Source: Pelomonas sp937871895
Lineage (GTDB): Bacteria; Pseudomonadota; Gammaproteobacteria; Burkholderiales; Burkholderiaceae_C
Length of the DNA stretch: 64,000 nucleotides
Strand: one strand, 5' to 3'
Assembly: GCF_046348265.1 (NCBI RefSeq)
Contig: NZ_JAXMEO010000011.1
The translations under genes and the position numbers were made by a program. Positions 51,941-60,718 of this stretch are shown one piece after another. Each line of letters starts with the position of its first letter. Position 1 is the stretch's first letter. The notes under the pieces were generated by a model. That model saw nothing but the letters and a program-made list of their open reading frames with translations, did no database searches and was not told where the DNA came from.

Positions 51941-53374
51941 TCAGAGCGCGCCGTCGAGCACGAGGGCGATGAAGTGGGTCTGGCGGTGGCCCGAGAAGTC
52001 GTTGTCGCTGACCAGCAGCAGGGTGCGCTTGCCGTCCAGCTCGGGGCCCCAGCTCAGACCCTCGACGTTGTCGAGCGCCAGCGGGCTGCCGTCGTCGTTG
52101 TGAAGCGTGGTGAGGTCGAGCAGCAGACGCTTGCTCACGGCGCGTGCTTCGCGGCCGCGCAGGCTGGGCCAGCCGGCCACGTTGGTGGCGCTGGCGGTGT
52201 CGATCAGGAAGAGCCGGATCACATTGCCCGTGGGCTTGCCGGTGGTGGCCGACACGCCGGGCGTCATGCCACCCTGCGAATAGGAGCGCTCCAGCGCCAG
52301 AAAGCGCTGCCCGTCCAGCGCCAGCAACTCGACGAGGCCGTTCACGGCAAAGGCGCTGGGCGGGTTGGCCGGCACGGGCAGGGGCTCGACGGTGTAGACG
52401 AACTCGGCCCCGGGCCGGCCAGTTTCAGCGTCAAAACTGAGCAGTCGCGCCTGGCTGCCGGTGGTCAGCGTGGGGGGCTCGTCATCTTGCGTCAGCGCCA
52501 CTTCGGTAGCGGTCCACAGGGCCTTGCCGTCCGGCGTCAGCGTCAGTGACTCAAAGCCCAGGTTGTCTCGCACGCCCCGGTCGCCGGGCTCCGTGCCGGC
52601 CACGCTGCCAGCGGGGATGTAGGCCTCGGGGGGCAGCCACTCCGTGCGCTCCTGCCCATCCAGGCCAATGACGCGCACGCTGGGCGCCACGAACTTGACG
52701 GCCTTGCGCATGCCTTCGCCCGACCAATAGATGCGCTGGCGAGCTGCGTCGATGCGCAGGCCTTCAGGGTCCACCAGGTATTGCGCGTAGTGCTCGCCGG
52801 CCGGGCCACGCAGGGGCGTGACGGCCAGGAACTCGACCCCCTCATGCCCCGGCGTGGGCGTGCGCTTGAACTTGCTCAGGTCCAGGCGCAGCTCGTAAAA
52901 GCGCGGTCGGCCCACGCGATGGTCATCGCTGATGCACAAGAAGCGGTCGGTGCCGGGGACGCGGTCGATGCTGGACAGGCCACCGACCTCGGTACCTTGG
53001 TAGCGCTCCGTCGTGGGCACGACCTGCTGGCCCAGGTAGCCTAGGAGTCTGCGCGGCAGAAATCCAGGCCCGCGTTGGTCCCGGAAGGGGGGAGAGCCAA
53101 GGCGCGGCGCGCCGTCCGGGGTCGCCCCCCAGACAAGCGGCGCAACGCCGGATCGCCCCTCTTCCGGGTCCAACCCTTCGGGCCGGGGCGATTTGCGGGG
53201 CCACTCGTCGTTGCCGGCTCGTTGTTGGTGCCCACCCAACGCCTCGCCGGCGTCTAGATTGGCCCCGCAACTCGCCCCGGCGCGGGCCTGGATTTCTGCC
53301 GCGCAGACTCCCAGGGTCTGCGCCGTGGCGCCAAGGCTCAGAAAGAGGAGGGTGCTGAGGAGGGCGTGCTTCAT
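51941..53374 (-). CDS. Secreted esterase-like/phytase-like beta-propeller protein with in-frame insertion
   Basis: A 477-residue exported protein. The signal peptide (LLSTLLFLSLGATAQ) is followed at residues 21-111 by foreign sequence from the palindromic element at 53041-53314. Then the family domain resumes: GGLSSIDRVPGTDRFLCISDDH, YLVDPEGLRIDAARQRIYWSGEG, FESLTLTPDGKALWTATE and NVEGLSWGP, the esterase-like-activity-of-phytase family. The frame stays open through the insert, so a longer protein is probably made. Whether it folds and is active is unknown. Confidence 0.88.
   Translation of the reverse strand: MKHALLSTLLFLSLGATAQTLGVCAAEIQARAGASCGANLDAGEALGGHQQRAGNDEWPRKSPRPEGLDPEEGRSGVAPLVWGATPDGAPRLGSPPFRDQRGPGFLPRRLLGYLGQQVVPTTERYQGTEVGGLSSIDRVPGTDRFLCISDDHRVGRPRFYELRLDLSKFKRTPTPGHEGVEFLAVTPLRGPAGEHYAQYLVDPEGLRIDAARQRIYWSGEGMRKAVKFVAPSVRVIGLDGQERTEWLPPEAYIPAGSVAGTEPGDRGVRDNLGFESLTLTPDGKALWTATEVALTQDDEPPTLTTGSQARLLSFDAETGRPGAEFVYTVEPLPVPANPPSAFAVNGLVELLALDGQRFLALERSYSQGGMTPGVSATTGKPTGNVIRLFLIDTASATNVAGWPSLRGREARAVSKRLLLDLTTLHNDDGSPLALDNVEGLSWGPELDGKRTLLLVSDNDFSGHRQTHFIALVLDGAL
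53041..53314. repeat. 274-bp palindromic element with three-way-junction potential
   Basis: Terminal arms 53041-53074 and 53281-53314 are inverted repeats, identical at 33 of 34 bases. Inside lie two more inverted pairs: 53075-53092 with 53156-53173 (16/18) and 53183-53203 with 53260-53280 (20/21). The arms are nested so that the outer stem encloses two side-by-side hairpins, a three-way junction. It begins exactly at codon 21 of the esterase gene and is read through in frame. No transposase is present, so it is a non-autonomous or structural repeat, comparable in behaviour to Rickettsia palindromic elements. Confidence 0.85.
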
Positions 53375-53465
53375 AGGCGGGTCTCACAGACTGACCGGCA
53401 GGATAGCGGGGTGGTGTGACGGCGGCTGCGGCGTTCTCTGTCGCTGCGCTCGCACGCGCGGGCCG

Positions 53466-54728
53466 CTAGCTGCCGTAAAGCGGCAGCGCCTCCACCATGC
53501 GCCTTGCCGCCCCGCGATGCGCCGCCGCAAACGCAAGCGCCCGCTTGCTCATCGACGCGGCCGAGTCGCTATCGGCACACAGCGCGACGCCGCGCGCGAT
53601 GGCCTCGCCCATCGCCGTGCAGCGCTCGGCAGCGCCGGCCGCCAGCGCCAGCTCGGTCGCTTCTGCAAAGTTAAAGGTGTGCGGCCCCGCCAGCACCGGG
53701 CAGCCGCAGGCGGCCGCCTCGATCAGGTTCTGGCCACCCAGGGGCTCGAAGCTGCCGCCGAGCAAGGCCACGCGGGCAAGGCCGTAATAGAGCGGCATTT
53801 CGCGCATCGAGTCACCCAGCCAGACGTCAGCGTCCGTCCGTGGTGCGTCGCTCCAGCTGCTGCGGCGTGACAGGCTGAGGCCGGCGGCCGCGACGAGGCC
53901 GGCCACTTCGTCAAAGCGCTGCGGGTGGCGCGGCACGATCAGCAACTGCGGGCGCGGGGCGGGCTGGCGGGCCCAGGCGGCCAGCAGCGCGGCTTCTTCG
54001 CCCTCGCGGCTGACGGCCAGCATCAGCACCGGGCGGGGCAGGGCGGCGGCCCAGGCGCGGCCGCGCTCCAGCAGCGCGGTGTCCACGGCGATGTCGTACT
54101 TGAGGTTGCCGGCGACGCGCACCTCGGGCACGCCCATGGCGCGCAGCCGGGTCGCATCGGCCTCGGTCTGGGCCAGCGCCAGCTTCAGTCGCTGCGCCGC
54201 CGGGCGCAGCAGGGCGGCAAAGCGCTGGCCCTGGCGCAGGCTATTCTCGGACAACCGGGCGTTGACCAGCAGCATCGGCACCCCCGCCGCTTCGGCCTCG
54301 GCCAACAGCAGCGGCCAGACCTCGGTCTCCATGAGCAGGCCGATCTCGGGTCGCCAGTGCTTCACAAAGCGGCGCACGCTGCCCGGCGTGTCATAGGGCA
54401 GCCAGGCCTGGGCATCGCCTTCCCGCAGCAAAGCGGTGCCCGCTTCGCGGCCGGTGGCGGTGGAGTGCGTGATCAGGACCTTCACACCCGGAAAGCGCTC
54501 ACGCAGCGCATCGACCAGCGCACTGGCCGCCCGCGTCTCGCCGAGCGACACCGCGTGCACCCACACGCGGCCGGGCACGGTGTCACGTTCATAAAAACCC
54601 AGGCGCTGGCCCATCGCAAAGCGGTACAGCGGCTCCCGCCGCCCGCGCCACCACAGGCGCAGCAGGTAGGCGGGGGTCAGCAGCCGAAGGAGCGCGGCGT
54701 AGAGCCGCAGGGCCAGGGCCTGAGGCAA
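53466..54728 (-). CDS. waaA: 3-deoxy-D-manno-octulosonic acid transferase
   Basis: A 420-residue GT-B Kdo transferase. The N-terminal helix may touch the membrane. WVHAVSLGETRAA, METEVWPLLLAEA, VNARLSENSLRQ and LLGGSFEPLGGQNLIEAAA are the family motifs. It adds Kdo to lipid A at the inner membrane. The gene follows phosphomannomutase by 4 bp, tying lipopolysaccharide core assembly to sugar-phosphate supply. Confidence 0.96.
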   Translation of the reverse strand: MPQALALRLYAALLRLLTPAYLLRLWWRGRREPLYRFAMGQRLGFYERDTVPGRVWVHAVSLGETRAASALVDALRERFPGVKVLITHSTATGREAGTALLREGDAQAWLPYDTPGSVRRFVKHWRPEIGLLMETEVWPLLLAEAEAAGVPMLLVNARLSENSLRQGQRFAALLRPAAQRLKLALAQTEADATRLRAMGVPEVRVAGNLKYDIAVDTALLERGRAWAAALPRPVLMLAVSREGEEAALLAAWARQPAPRPQLLIVPRHPQRFDEVAGLVAAAGLSLSRRSSWSDAPRTDADVWLGDSMREMPLYYGLARVALLGGSFEPLGGQNLIEAAACGCPVLAGPHTFNFAEATELALAAGAAERCTAMGEAIARGVALCADSDSAASMSKRALAFAAAHRGAARRMVEALPLYGS

Positions 54729-54732
54729 AGGC

Positions 54733-56130
54733 TCAGTGCCCCGCCGCGAAGGTAGCGTCCGGCTTCACGCGCTTGAGCTGGGCCAGCACGTCGTGCTGGA
54801 TGCGCTCCAGGGCCTCGTGGGTCTGGCCTTCAAAGCGCAGCACCAGCACCGGCGTGGTGTTGGAGGGGCGGATCAGGCCAAAGCCGTCGGCGTACTCGAC
54901 GCGCAGGCCGTCGATGGTGATCAGCTCTTGCGCGCCGGGGAAGTCAGCGAGGGTGGTCAGGGCCTTGAGCTTGGTGACGACCTCGTGGTGCTCGCCCTCG
55001 GCGCAGGGCACGTTCAGCTCAGGGGTGTTGAAGCTGTTGGGCAGGGCCTTGAGCACGGCGTTGCCATCCGGTGCGCGGGAGAGGATTTCCAGCACGCGGC
55101 CGGCGGTGTACATGCCGTCGTCAAAGCCGTACCAGCGCTCGCCAAAGAAGATGTGGCCCGAGAGTTCACCCGCGAAGGGCGAGCCGGTTTCCTTGAGCTT
55201 GGCCTTGACGAGGGAGTGGCCGGTCATCCACATCAGCGGCTTGCCACCGTGCTTGCGGATCCAGGGCGCGACCTGCTGGCTGCACTTGACGTCGAAGATG
55301 ATCTGCGCGCCCTTGTTGCGGCTCAGCACGTCGGCGGCGAGCAGCATCAGCTGACGGTCGGGCATGATCATTTCGCCGTCGCGCGTGACGATGCCGAGGC
55401 GGTCACCGTCGCCGTCGAAGGCCAGGCCCAGTTCGGCGCCGGTCGCGTGGACGATCTTCTTCAGGTCTTCCAGGTTCTCGGGGCGGCTGGGGTCCGGGTG
55501 GTGGTTGGGGAAGTCGCCGTCCACCTCGGAGTAGATGTCGATCACCTCGCAGCCCAGGGCCCGCAGGATGGCCGGGGCGCTGGCGCCGGGGATGCCGTTG
55601 CCGCTGTCCACCACGATCTTCATCGGGCGGGAGAGCTTGCAGTCGGACACGATGCGGTGGGTGTACTCGGCCAGGATGTCCATCTTGCCGACGCGGCCCT
55701 TGCCGGTGGCGTAGTCCTCGTTCTCAATGCGGCGGCGCAAGGACTGGATCTGGTCACCAAACACGGCGGCGCCCTTGAGCACCATCTTGAAGCCGTTGTA
55801 GTCCTTGGGGTTGTGGCTGCCGGTGACCTGGATGCCGGAGTTGCAGCCGTGCTTGCCGCGGGTGGCGGCCACGTAATAGAGCATCGGGGTGGTCACGGCA
55901 CCCAGGTCCACCACGTCAAGCCCGGTGGACGCGATGCCGCGGATCAAGGCGGCCACGAGGCCGGGGCCGGAGACACGCCCGTCGCGGCCCACGGCCACGG
56001 CCTTTTCGCCCAAGGCCTTGGCCTCGGTGCCGAAGGCGCGCCCCAGGTGTTCGGCAAAGGTCTCGTCCACGGTTTTGCCCACGATGCCGCGGATGTCGTA
56101 AGCCTTGAAGATGGACGCGATGACCTGCAT
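54733..56130 (-). CDS. Phosphomannomutase/phosphoglucomutase
   Basis: A 465-residue alpha-D-phosphohexomutase (ManB/AlgC type). The catalytic serine is in GIQVTGSHNPKDYNGFKM, the metal loop is LAFDGDGDRLGIV, and the sugar loop is GELSGHIFFGE. I chose ATG 56130, giving MQVIASIFKAYDIRGIVG; upstream sequence is not coding-like. It interconverts hexose 6- and 1-phosphates for nucleotide-sugar synthesis. It is coupled to waaA downstream. Confidence 0.95.
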   Translation of the reverse strand: MQVIASIFKAYDIRGIVGKTVDETFAEHLGRAFGTEAKALGEKAVAVGRDGRVSGPGLVAALIRGIASTGLDVVDLGAVTTPMLYYVAATRGKHGCNSGIQVTGSHNPKDYNGFKMVLKGAAVFGDQIQSLRRRIENEDYATGKGRVGKMDILAEYTHRIVSDCKLSRPMKIVVDSGNGIPGASAPAILRALGCEVIDIYSEVDGDFPNHHPDPSRPENLEDLKKIVHATGAELGLAFDGDGDRLGIVTRDGEMIMPDRQLMLLAADVLSRNKGAQIIFDVKCSQQVAPWIRKHGGKPLMWMTGHSLVKAKLKETGSPFAGELSGHIFFGERWYGFDDGMYTAGRVLEILSRAPDGNAVLKALPNSFNTPELNVPCAEGEHHEVVTKLKALTTLADFPGAQELITIDGLRVEYADGFGLIRPSNTTPVLVLRFEGQTHEALERIQHDVLAQLKRVKPDATFAAGH

Positions 56131-56271
56131 GAAAACCTCGAAGGAATGGGGGTGGAAATAGGGGAGGGAAGGGGTTCGGGGCATTGTAGGCAGCGCCAGC
56201 TGTGCCCCAGGCGATTCGTCGCTTGTGCTGTCGATTCGTCGGGCTGGCAGAGCGCCTTGTCGGGCGCTTCC

Positions 56272-56277
56272 TACACT
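56272..56277 (+). promoter_or_regulatory. Candidate -10 box of the sensor kinase gene
   Basis: TACACT lies 7 nt before the ATG at 56285, with no ribosome site between, consistent with a leaderless transcript. Confidence 0.35.
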
Positions 56278-56284
56278 GCGCGGC

Positions 56285-57427
56285 ATGTCTCGTCTCGCCG
56301 TCTTCCGCCAGGCCCTGCGCAACCAGGGCCGGCTCACCAAGCACCGCACCGATCCGGCCTGGGCACGGGTGGCCGTCTACCTGCTGTGGCTGACCGGCTT
56401 CACCCTGGTGTTCGCGGTGTCAGAGGGCCTCAAGCACAAGCGTCTGGGGCAACTGCTCTGGTGGACGCTGGACCTGCCCAGCCACCTGGTGCTGGCAGCT
56501 TGCATCACCAGCAGCTTTTTCATCGCCTTCCGCAGCTTCGAGCTGGCAGTGCCCGCCCGCTGGATCGACGCCATCATGGCCTGGCGCGACTGGCGCACGG
56601 GCCTCTTCTTCTCCTCGTTCTCGATCGCCTGCAGTGTGGTGGGCATGCTGGTCGGCATGCGCGCGGTGGACCTGATCTGGAACCAGGACAACCTGCCTCA
56701 GGTCACGAGCAACGGAACCTTCTGGGGCAGTTTCCTGGTGGTGGCCATCTGCATCACGACCCTGACCGGCTTCCTCTACCGCGCCCGCTGGCGCCGCGAG
56801 GCCTTGCAGGCGCGGGCCACCGAGGCTCAGCTCAAGCTCTTGCAGGCGCAGATCGAGCCGCACTTCCTCTTCAACACCCTGGCCAATGTGCAAAGCCTGA
56901 TCGACCACGACCCGGCCACGGCCAAGCTGATGCTGGAGCGCTTCACCGACTACCTGCGCGCCAGCCTCCAGCAGCTGCGGCACGAAGCCTCCACGCTGGC
57001 GCAGGAGCTGAGCATGGCCGAGGCCTACCTCAGCCTGATGCAGATCCGCATGCAGAGCCGGCTGCGCTACCGCGTGGACTGCGACCCCAGCCTCCCTGAG
57101 CTGGCCCTGCCGCCGCTGCTCATTCAGCCGCTGATCGAGAACGCCATCCACCACGGCCTGGAGCCGCGCATCGAGGGCGGCGAGCTCGTCGTGCGCGCCT
57201 GGCGCGATGGCGCTGATCTGGTGATCGATGTCGAAGACGACGGCCCCGGCCTGGCCGCACCGCCGCGCCTGCGCCGCAAAGGTAATGGCGTCGCGCTGGC
57301 CAACATCCGCGAACGGCTGCAGACCCGCTGGGGCCCGCGCGCCAGCCTCCAGCTTGAAGCCCGCACCCCCGATGCTGAACCACCCGGCACCCGCGCCCGC
57401 TTGCGCATGCCCCTGCAGACTGCCTGA
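56285..57427 (+). CDS. LytS/YehU-family sensor histidine kinase
   Basis: A 380-residue membrane kinase. Four hydrophobic segments (about 25-160) precede a His_kinase domain with the phosphoacceptor in QIEPHFLFNTLANVQSLI (H about 192), an N box LIENAIHHGLEPR and a G box DDGPGL. It lacks a periplasmic sensor domain, so it may sense the membrane or pair with a transporter. The response regulator starts 8 bp downstream. Confidence 0.93.
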   Translation: MSRLAVFRQALRNQGRLTKHRTDPAWARVAVYLLWLTGFTLVFAVSEGLKHKRLGQLLWWTLDLPSHLVLAACITSSFFIAFRSFELAVPARWIDAIMAWRDWRTGLFFSSFSIACSVVGMLVGMRAVDLIWNQDNLPQVTSNGTFWGSFLVVAICITTLTGFLYRARWRREALQARATEAQLKLLQAQIEPHFLFNTLANVQSLIDHDPATAKLMLERFTDYLRASLQQLRHEASTLAQELSMAEAYLSLMQIRMQSRLRYRVDCDPSLPELALPPLLIQPLIENAIHHGLEPRIEGGELVVRAWRDGADLVIDVEDDGPGLAAPPRLRRKGNGVALANIRERLQTRWGPRASLQLEARTPDAEPPGTRARLRMPLQTA

Positions 57428-57435
57428 AGCCAACC

Positions 57436-58182
57436 ATGCCCATCACCGCCCTGATCGCCGACGACGAACCCCATCTGGCCCAGTACCTGAAGGACCAACT
57501 CGCCCAGGCCTGGCCCGAGCTGCAAGTGCTGGCCGTGGCGCACAACGGCGTCGAAGCGGCGCGGTTGATCGCTGACACCGAGCCTGACATCGCCTTCCTC
57601 GACATCCAGATGCCCGGCTTGACGGGGCTGGAGGTGGCCCAGGGCATCGAGGGCCGAACGCGCGTTGTCTTCGTCACGGCCTATGACGAGTACGCCATCC
57701 AGGCCTTCGAGGCCGGGGCGGCCGATTACCTGCTCAAGCCCCTCAAGGCCGAGCGCCTGGCCCAGACGGTGACCCGCCTGCGGCAGAGTGCGCCCGGGGG
57801 CGACGAGGCGCTGGCCGGCGCGCTCAAGCGCCTGTTGCCCGCCATGCCCGCCGCGCCACAGCTGCGCTACATCCGTGCCGCGCATGGCGAGCTGATGCAC
57901 CAGGTGCCGGTGGCCGACGTGCTCTTCTTTCATGCGGACGACAAATACACCGTCGTGCAGACCGCCTCACAGGAGCTGTTGATCCGCACGCCCATCATGG
58001 AGCTGGCCGCTCAGCTTGACCCCGAGCGCTTCTGGCAGGTCCACCGCTCCACCATCATCAACCTCGACCACCTCGCCGGCACGCGGCGGGACGAAGCCAG
58101 CCGGCTCTTCGTGAGGGTGCGTGGGCATGCGCGGGAGCTGCCGGTGAGCCGGGCCTACGTGCATCTGTTCAAGGCGATGTGA
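57436..58182 (+). CDS. LytTR-family response regulator
   Basis: A 248-residue regulator. The receiver domain has the phosphorylation aspartate in IAFLDIQMPG (D56) and the LLKPLKAERL lysine segment; a LytTR DNA-binding domain follows from about 140, with FHADDKYTVVQT and RSTIINLDHLAG. It should activate targets when phosphorylated by the adjacent kinase. LytTR proteins bind 9-bp direct repeats; a pair occurs 49 bp downstream. Confidence 0.95.
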   Translation: MPITALIADDEPHLAQYLKDQLAQAWPELQVLAVAHNGVEAARLIADTEPDIAFLDIQMPGLTGLEVAQGIEGRTRVVFVTAYDEYAIQAFEAGAADYLLKPLKAERLAQTVTRLRQSAPGGDEALAGALKRLLPAMPAAPQLRYIRAAHGELMHQVPVADVLFFHADDKYTVVQTASQELLIRTPIMELAAQLDPERFWQVHRSTIINLDHLAGTRRDEASRLFVRVRGHARELPVSRAYVHLFKAM

Positions 58183-58203
58183 GCCGCTGACGCCCCCGTG
58201 GTT

Positions 58204-58258
58204 GGGGGGGGGGGAGGTGCTGAGCCCTCGGTGGCTAAATTCACGCTTAGTGGCTAAA
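58204..58258 (+). promoter_or_regulatory. G11 tract and GTGGCTAAA direct repeats before the PEP-CTERM gene
   Basis: Eleven consecutive G at 58204-58214 are followed by two exact copies of GTGGCTAAA (58231-58239 and 58250-58258), 19 bp start to start. This resembles LytTR-type direct-repeat sites and lies just after a LytTR gene. The second repeat ends 23 nt before the PEP-CTERM ATG, which leaves little room for a downstream promoter, so the site may act in another way. Confidence 0.45.
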
Positions 58259-58281
58259 CCTCCACCAACAGAGAGCTCCCC

Positions 58282-59109
58282 ATGCGCGCTTCGACTTCTA
58301 CGCTCCTGATCGCCCCTCTTGTCGCCCTGATGGCGTCGCCCGCTCAGGCGGACTACGCGCCGGGCGCGCTTGTGTATATCTACGGCGCCTATGCCAGGGC
58401 GGGCGACGTGCTGGAAACCGACCAGGTCTTCAGTGACACGTGGTCGTCCGGCGATGCGTTTGCGAGCATGAGCAAATCAGCCAGCAGCTGGGACTATGAC
58501 TACGGCATGCTGCGCGAGACCGAGGCGAGCATTTCGGCCCACGCCCAGGTGGGTGCGCTTCACGCCACGGCTACCAGCAAGTTCATTGGCAAAACATCGG
58601 TGGGTGCGGAAGCCTTCGCCGACTTGATGTTCCGTGACACGCTCACGATCACTGGCACGCCTGGCGAATGGGTCACCGTGGCCTACACCGCCACGCTGCA
58701 CGGCGTGCACGGTTGCGGAGGAGGCGACGGAGGCGGTGCCATTGCCAAATACACCTTCAACTTCGCCAATCAGACTCACTTTCCCAACGGGGACCACGGC
58801 ACCTTGAATCTGACCGGCTGCGGCGAGCAGACGCGTGACTACGAAGGCTTCTTCTATGCCTTGCCGGGGGATCGGGTGACGGTGTTCTCCGAGTTGAACG
58901 TCTTTGCCAAGAATGGGGACAGCATGGACGCCGGCCATACCGCCCGTGTCTTCATTGACGTCAAGACCCCTGGTGCTGGCTTTGCGGCCGATAGTGGCTT
59001 TGCCTATTCGGTGTCCGCCGTGCCTGAGCCGACCAGCGGATTGATGCTCGGGGCCGGGGTGCTGGCCCTGATGGGCCGCGTCTACCGCCGGCGCTCAGCA
59101 GGTCGCTGA
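58282..59109 (+). CDS. PEP-CTERM sorting domain protein
   Basis: A 275-residue exported protein with signal peptide (LLIAPLVALMASPAQA), a Gly/Thr-rich beta domain, and the C-terminal signal VPEPTSGLMLGAGVLALMG followed by RRR. Two Cys (about 150 and 180) could form a disulfide. It is probably a surface or matrix protein handled by an exosortase elsewhere in the genome. The LytTR two-component pair upstream is a plausible regulator. Confidence 0.92.
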   Translation: MRASTSTLLIAPLVALMASPAQADYAPGALVYIYGAYARAGDVLETDQVFSDTWSSGDAFASMSKSASSWDYDYGMLRETEASISAHAQVGALHATATSKFIGKTSVGAEAFADLMFRDTLTITGTPGEWVTVAYTATLHGVHGCGGGDGGGAIAKYTFNFANQTHFPNGDHGTLNLTGCGEQTRDYEGFFYALPGDRVTVFSELNVFAKNGDSMDAGHTARVFIDVKTPGAGFAADSGFAYSVSAVPEPTSGLMLGAGVLALMGRVYRRRSAGR

Positions 59110-59170
59110 TCGAGCGGGCCGCTTCCGGCGGCATGTCCGAAAACGGCCAACGCCAGGCGGGCCAAGTGCC

Positions 59171-59176
59171 TAGACT
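59171..59176 (+). promoter_or_regulatory. Candidate -10 box of the AlkA/Ada fusion gene
   Basis: TAGACT is 6 nt before ATG 59183, with no ribosome site, again consistent with a leaderless transcript. No good -35 is visible. Confidence 0.35.
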
Positions 59177-59182
59177 GGCGGC

Positions 59183-60718
59183 ATGTTGTCCCCTTTTTCG
59201 CCGCCGTCCTTGCCCTCGGGCGCTAACGCGCCCCTGCCGCCTGAGGCAGCCTACGCGGTGCTGCAGGCCCGCGATGCCCGCTTTGACGGGCGCATTTTTG
59301 TTGGCGTGACCTCGACCGGCATCTACTGCCGGCCCGTCTGCCGCGTCCGCCTACCCAAGCTCGAGAACTGCCGGTTCTTTGCGAGCGCGGCCCAGGCCGA
59401 GGCCCAGCGCTTCCGCCCCTGCATGAAGTGCCGGCCCGAGCTGGCCCCGCGTGAGACGGAGTTGGCCTGGACCACCATGGACGCCTCGCGCACGCTGGCC
59501 CGCCAGGCCTCGGCGTGGCTGGACGCGTGTGAGGACCCCGAGGCCAGCATTGAGCAACTGGCGGACCATCTCGGCATCACCAGCCGGCACTTGCGGCGCA
59601 TCTTCCTGGCCGAGCACGGCGTGACGCCGCTGCAATACCTGCAGACCCGCCGCCTGCTGCTGGCCAAGGCCCTGCTGACGGACAGCCGCTTGCCTGTCCA
59701 GGACGTGGCGGCCGCCGCCGGCTTTGCCAGCCTGCGACGCTTCAACGCCGCTTTCGTCCAGCACTACCGACTGCAACCCACCCAACTGCGCAAAACCTTG
59801 CCGCCCACGCGCACGGGCTGCGGGGAGCCCGCGCTGCGCCTGGCCTACAGGGCGCCGCTGGCTGTGGACGCACTGCTCGCCTTTTTGGCGGCGCGTGCGA
59901 TTCCGGAGGTCGAGCGGGTGGACGGCGACGCGCGGCGCATCGACCGCAGTGTGAGCGTTGACGTGCAAGGCGAGCGGCGCACCGGCCGCATCGTGGTTCA
60001 GTTTGACGAGCGCGCTGGTGAGGTCTTGCTGTCGCCATGCTCAGCGCTCTGGCCGGCCAGCAGCCAGCTGGTGCCCTTGGTGCGCCGCTGGCTCGACCTG
60101 GATGCTGACCCCAGCGTCATCCACGAGCACCTGGCGCCGCAGTTCGGCGTGGACTTTCTGCCGGGTCTACGTTTGGCTGGCTGTGTGGACCGCTTTGAGC
60201 TGGCCGTGCGCGCGGTGCTGGGGCAGCAGGTCACGGTCGCCGCAGCGCGCACCGTGGCCGGCCGCCTGGTGCAGGCCTTTGGCACGCCGCTTGGTGCAGG
60301 CTCAAGCACGGACGGGGTGACGCGCGTCTTCCCGGCCGCGCAAGTGCTGGCAAACGCTTCGGTGGGCGAACTGGCGAGCCTCGGTATGCCCGGCGCCCGG
60401 GCCGAGGCCCTGCAGACCCTGGCGCAAAGGTGGCCGACGCTGCGCTTTGCGAGCAGGGCCAGCGCCGTGGCTGGCGACGTGCAGGCGGCGCTGGATGAGC
60501 TGAAAGCCCTGCCAGGCATCGGGCCCTGGACGGCGAACTACATGCTGATGCGCGGATGGAGTTGGCCCGATGCCTTCCCGCCGGGCGACGTGGTCCTGCG
60601 CCGCGTGCTCAGCGAACGGGCAGGGCGGCCCCTGACACCCAAGGCCTGCGCTGAGCAGGCCGCACCGTTCAGCCCCTTCCGCAGCTACGCGGTGCTGCAT
60701 CTTTGGAGAACGTCATGA
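59183..60718 (+). CDS. Ada-type regulator fused to AlkA DNA-3-methyladenine glycosylase
   Basis: A 511-residue fusion. The Ada N-terminal methyl-phosphotriester domain has zinc cysteines C49, C53, C80 and C83; C49 is the likely methyl acceptor. An AraC HTH pair follows (HLGITSRHLRRIFLAEHG; AAAAGFASLRRFNAAF), then an AlkA N-terminal domain and a HhH-GPD glycosylase with ALPGIGPWTANYMLMRGW and the catalytic aspartate in FPPGDVVL. It senses and repairs alkylated DNA. It overlaps the Ogt gene. Confidence 0.95.
   Translation: MLSPFSPPSLPSGANAPLPPEAAYAVLQARDARFDGRIFVGVTSTGIYCRPVCRVRLPKLENCRFFASAAQAEAQRFRPCMKCRPELAPRETELAWTTMDASRTLARQASAWLDACEDPEASIEQLADHLGITSRHLRRIFLAEHGVTPLQYLQTRRLLLAKALLTDSRLPVQDVAAAAGFASLRRFNAAFVQHYRLQPTQLRKTLPPTRTGCGEPALRLAYRAPLAVDALLAFLAARAIPEVERVDGDARRIDRSVSVDVQGERRTGRIVVQFDERAGEVLLSPCSALWPASSQLVPLVRRWLDLDADPSVIHEHLAPQFGVDFLPGLRLAGCVDRFELAVRAVLGQQVTVAAARTVAGRLVQAFGTPLGAGSSTDGVTRVFPAAQVLANASVGELASLGMPGARAEALQTLAQRWPTLRFASRASAVAGDVQAALDELKALPGIGPWTANYMLMRGWSWPDAFPPGDVVLRRVLSERAGRPLTPKACAEQAAPFSPFRSYAVLHLWRTS

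Noticed and set aside
53041..53235. Separate 64-residue basic frame inside the palindromic element
   Set aside because: It has no ribosome site and its sequence is explained by the inverted-repeat structure; the esterase frame is the one with a signal peptide and downstream domain.
53041..53314. Insertion sequence or transposon
   Set aside because: The element is far too short for a transposase and encodes none; no clear target-site duplication is visible.
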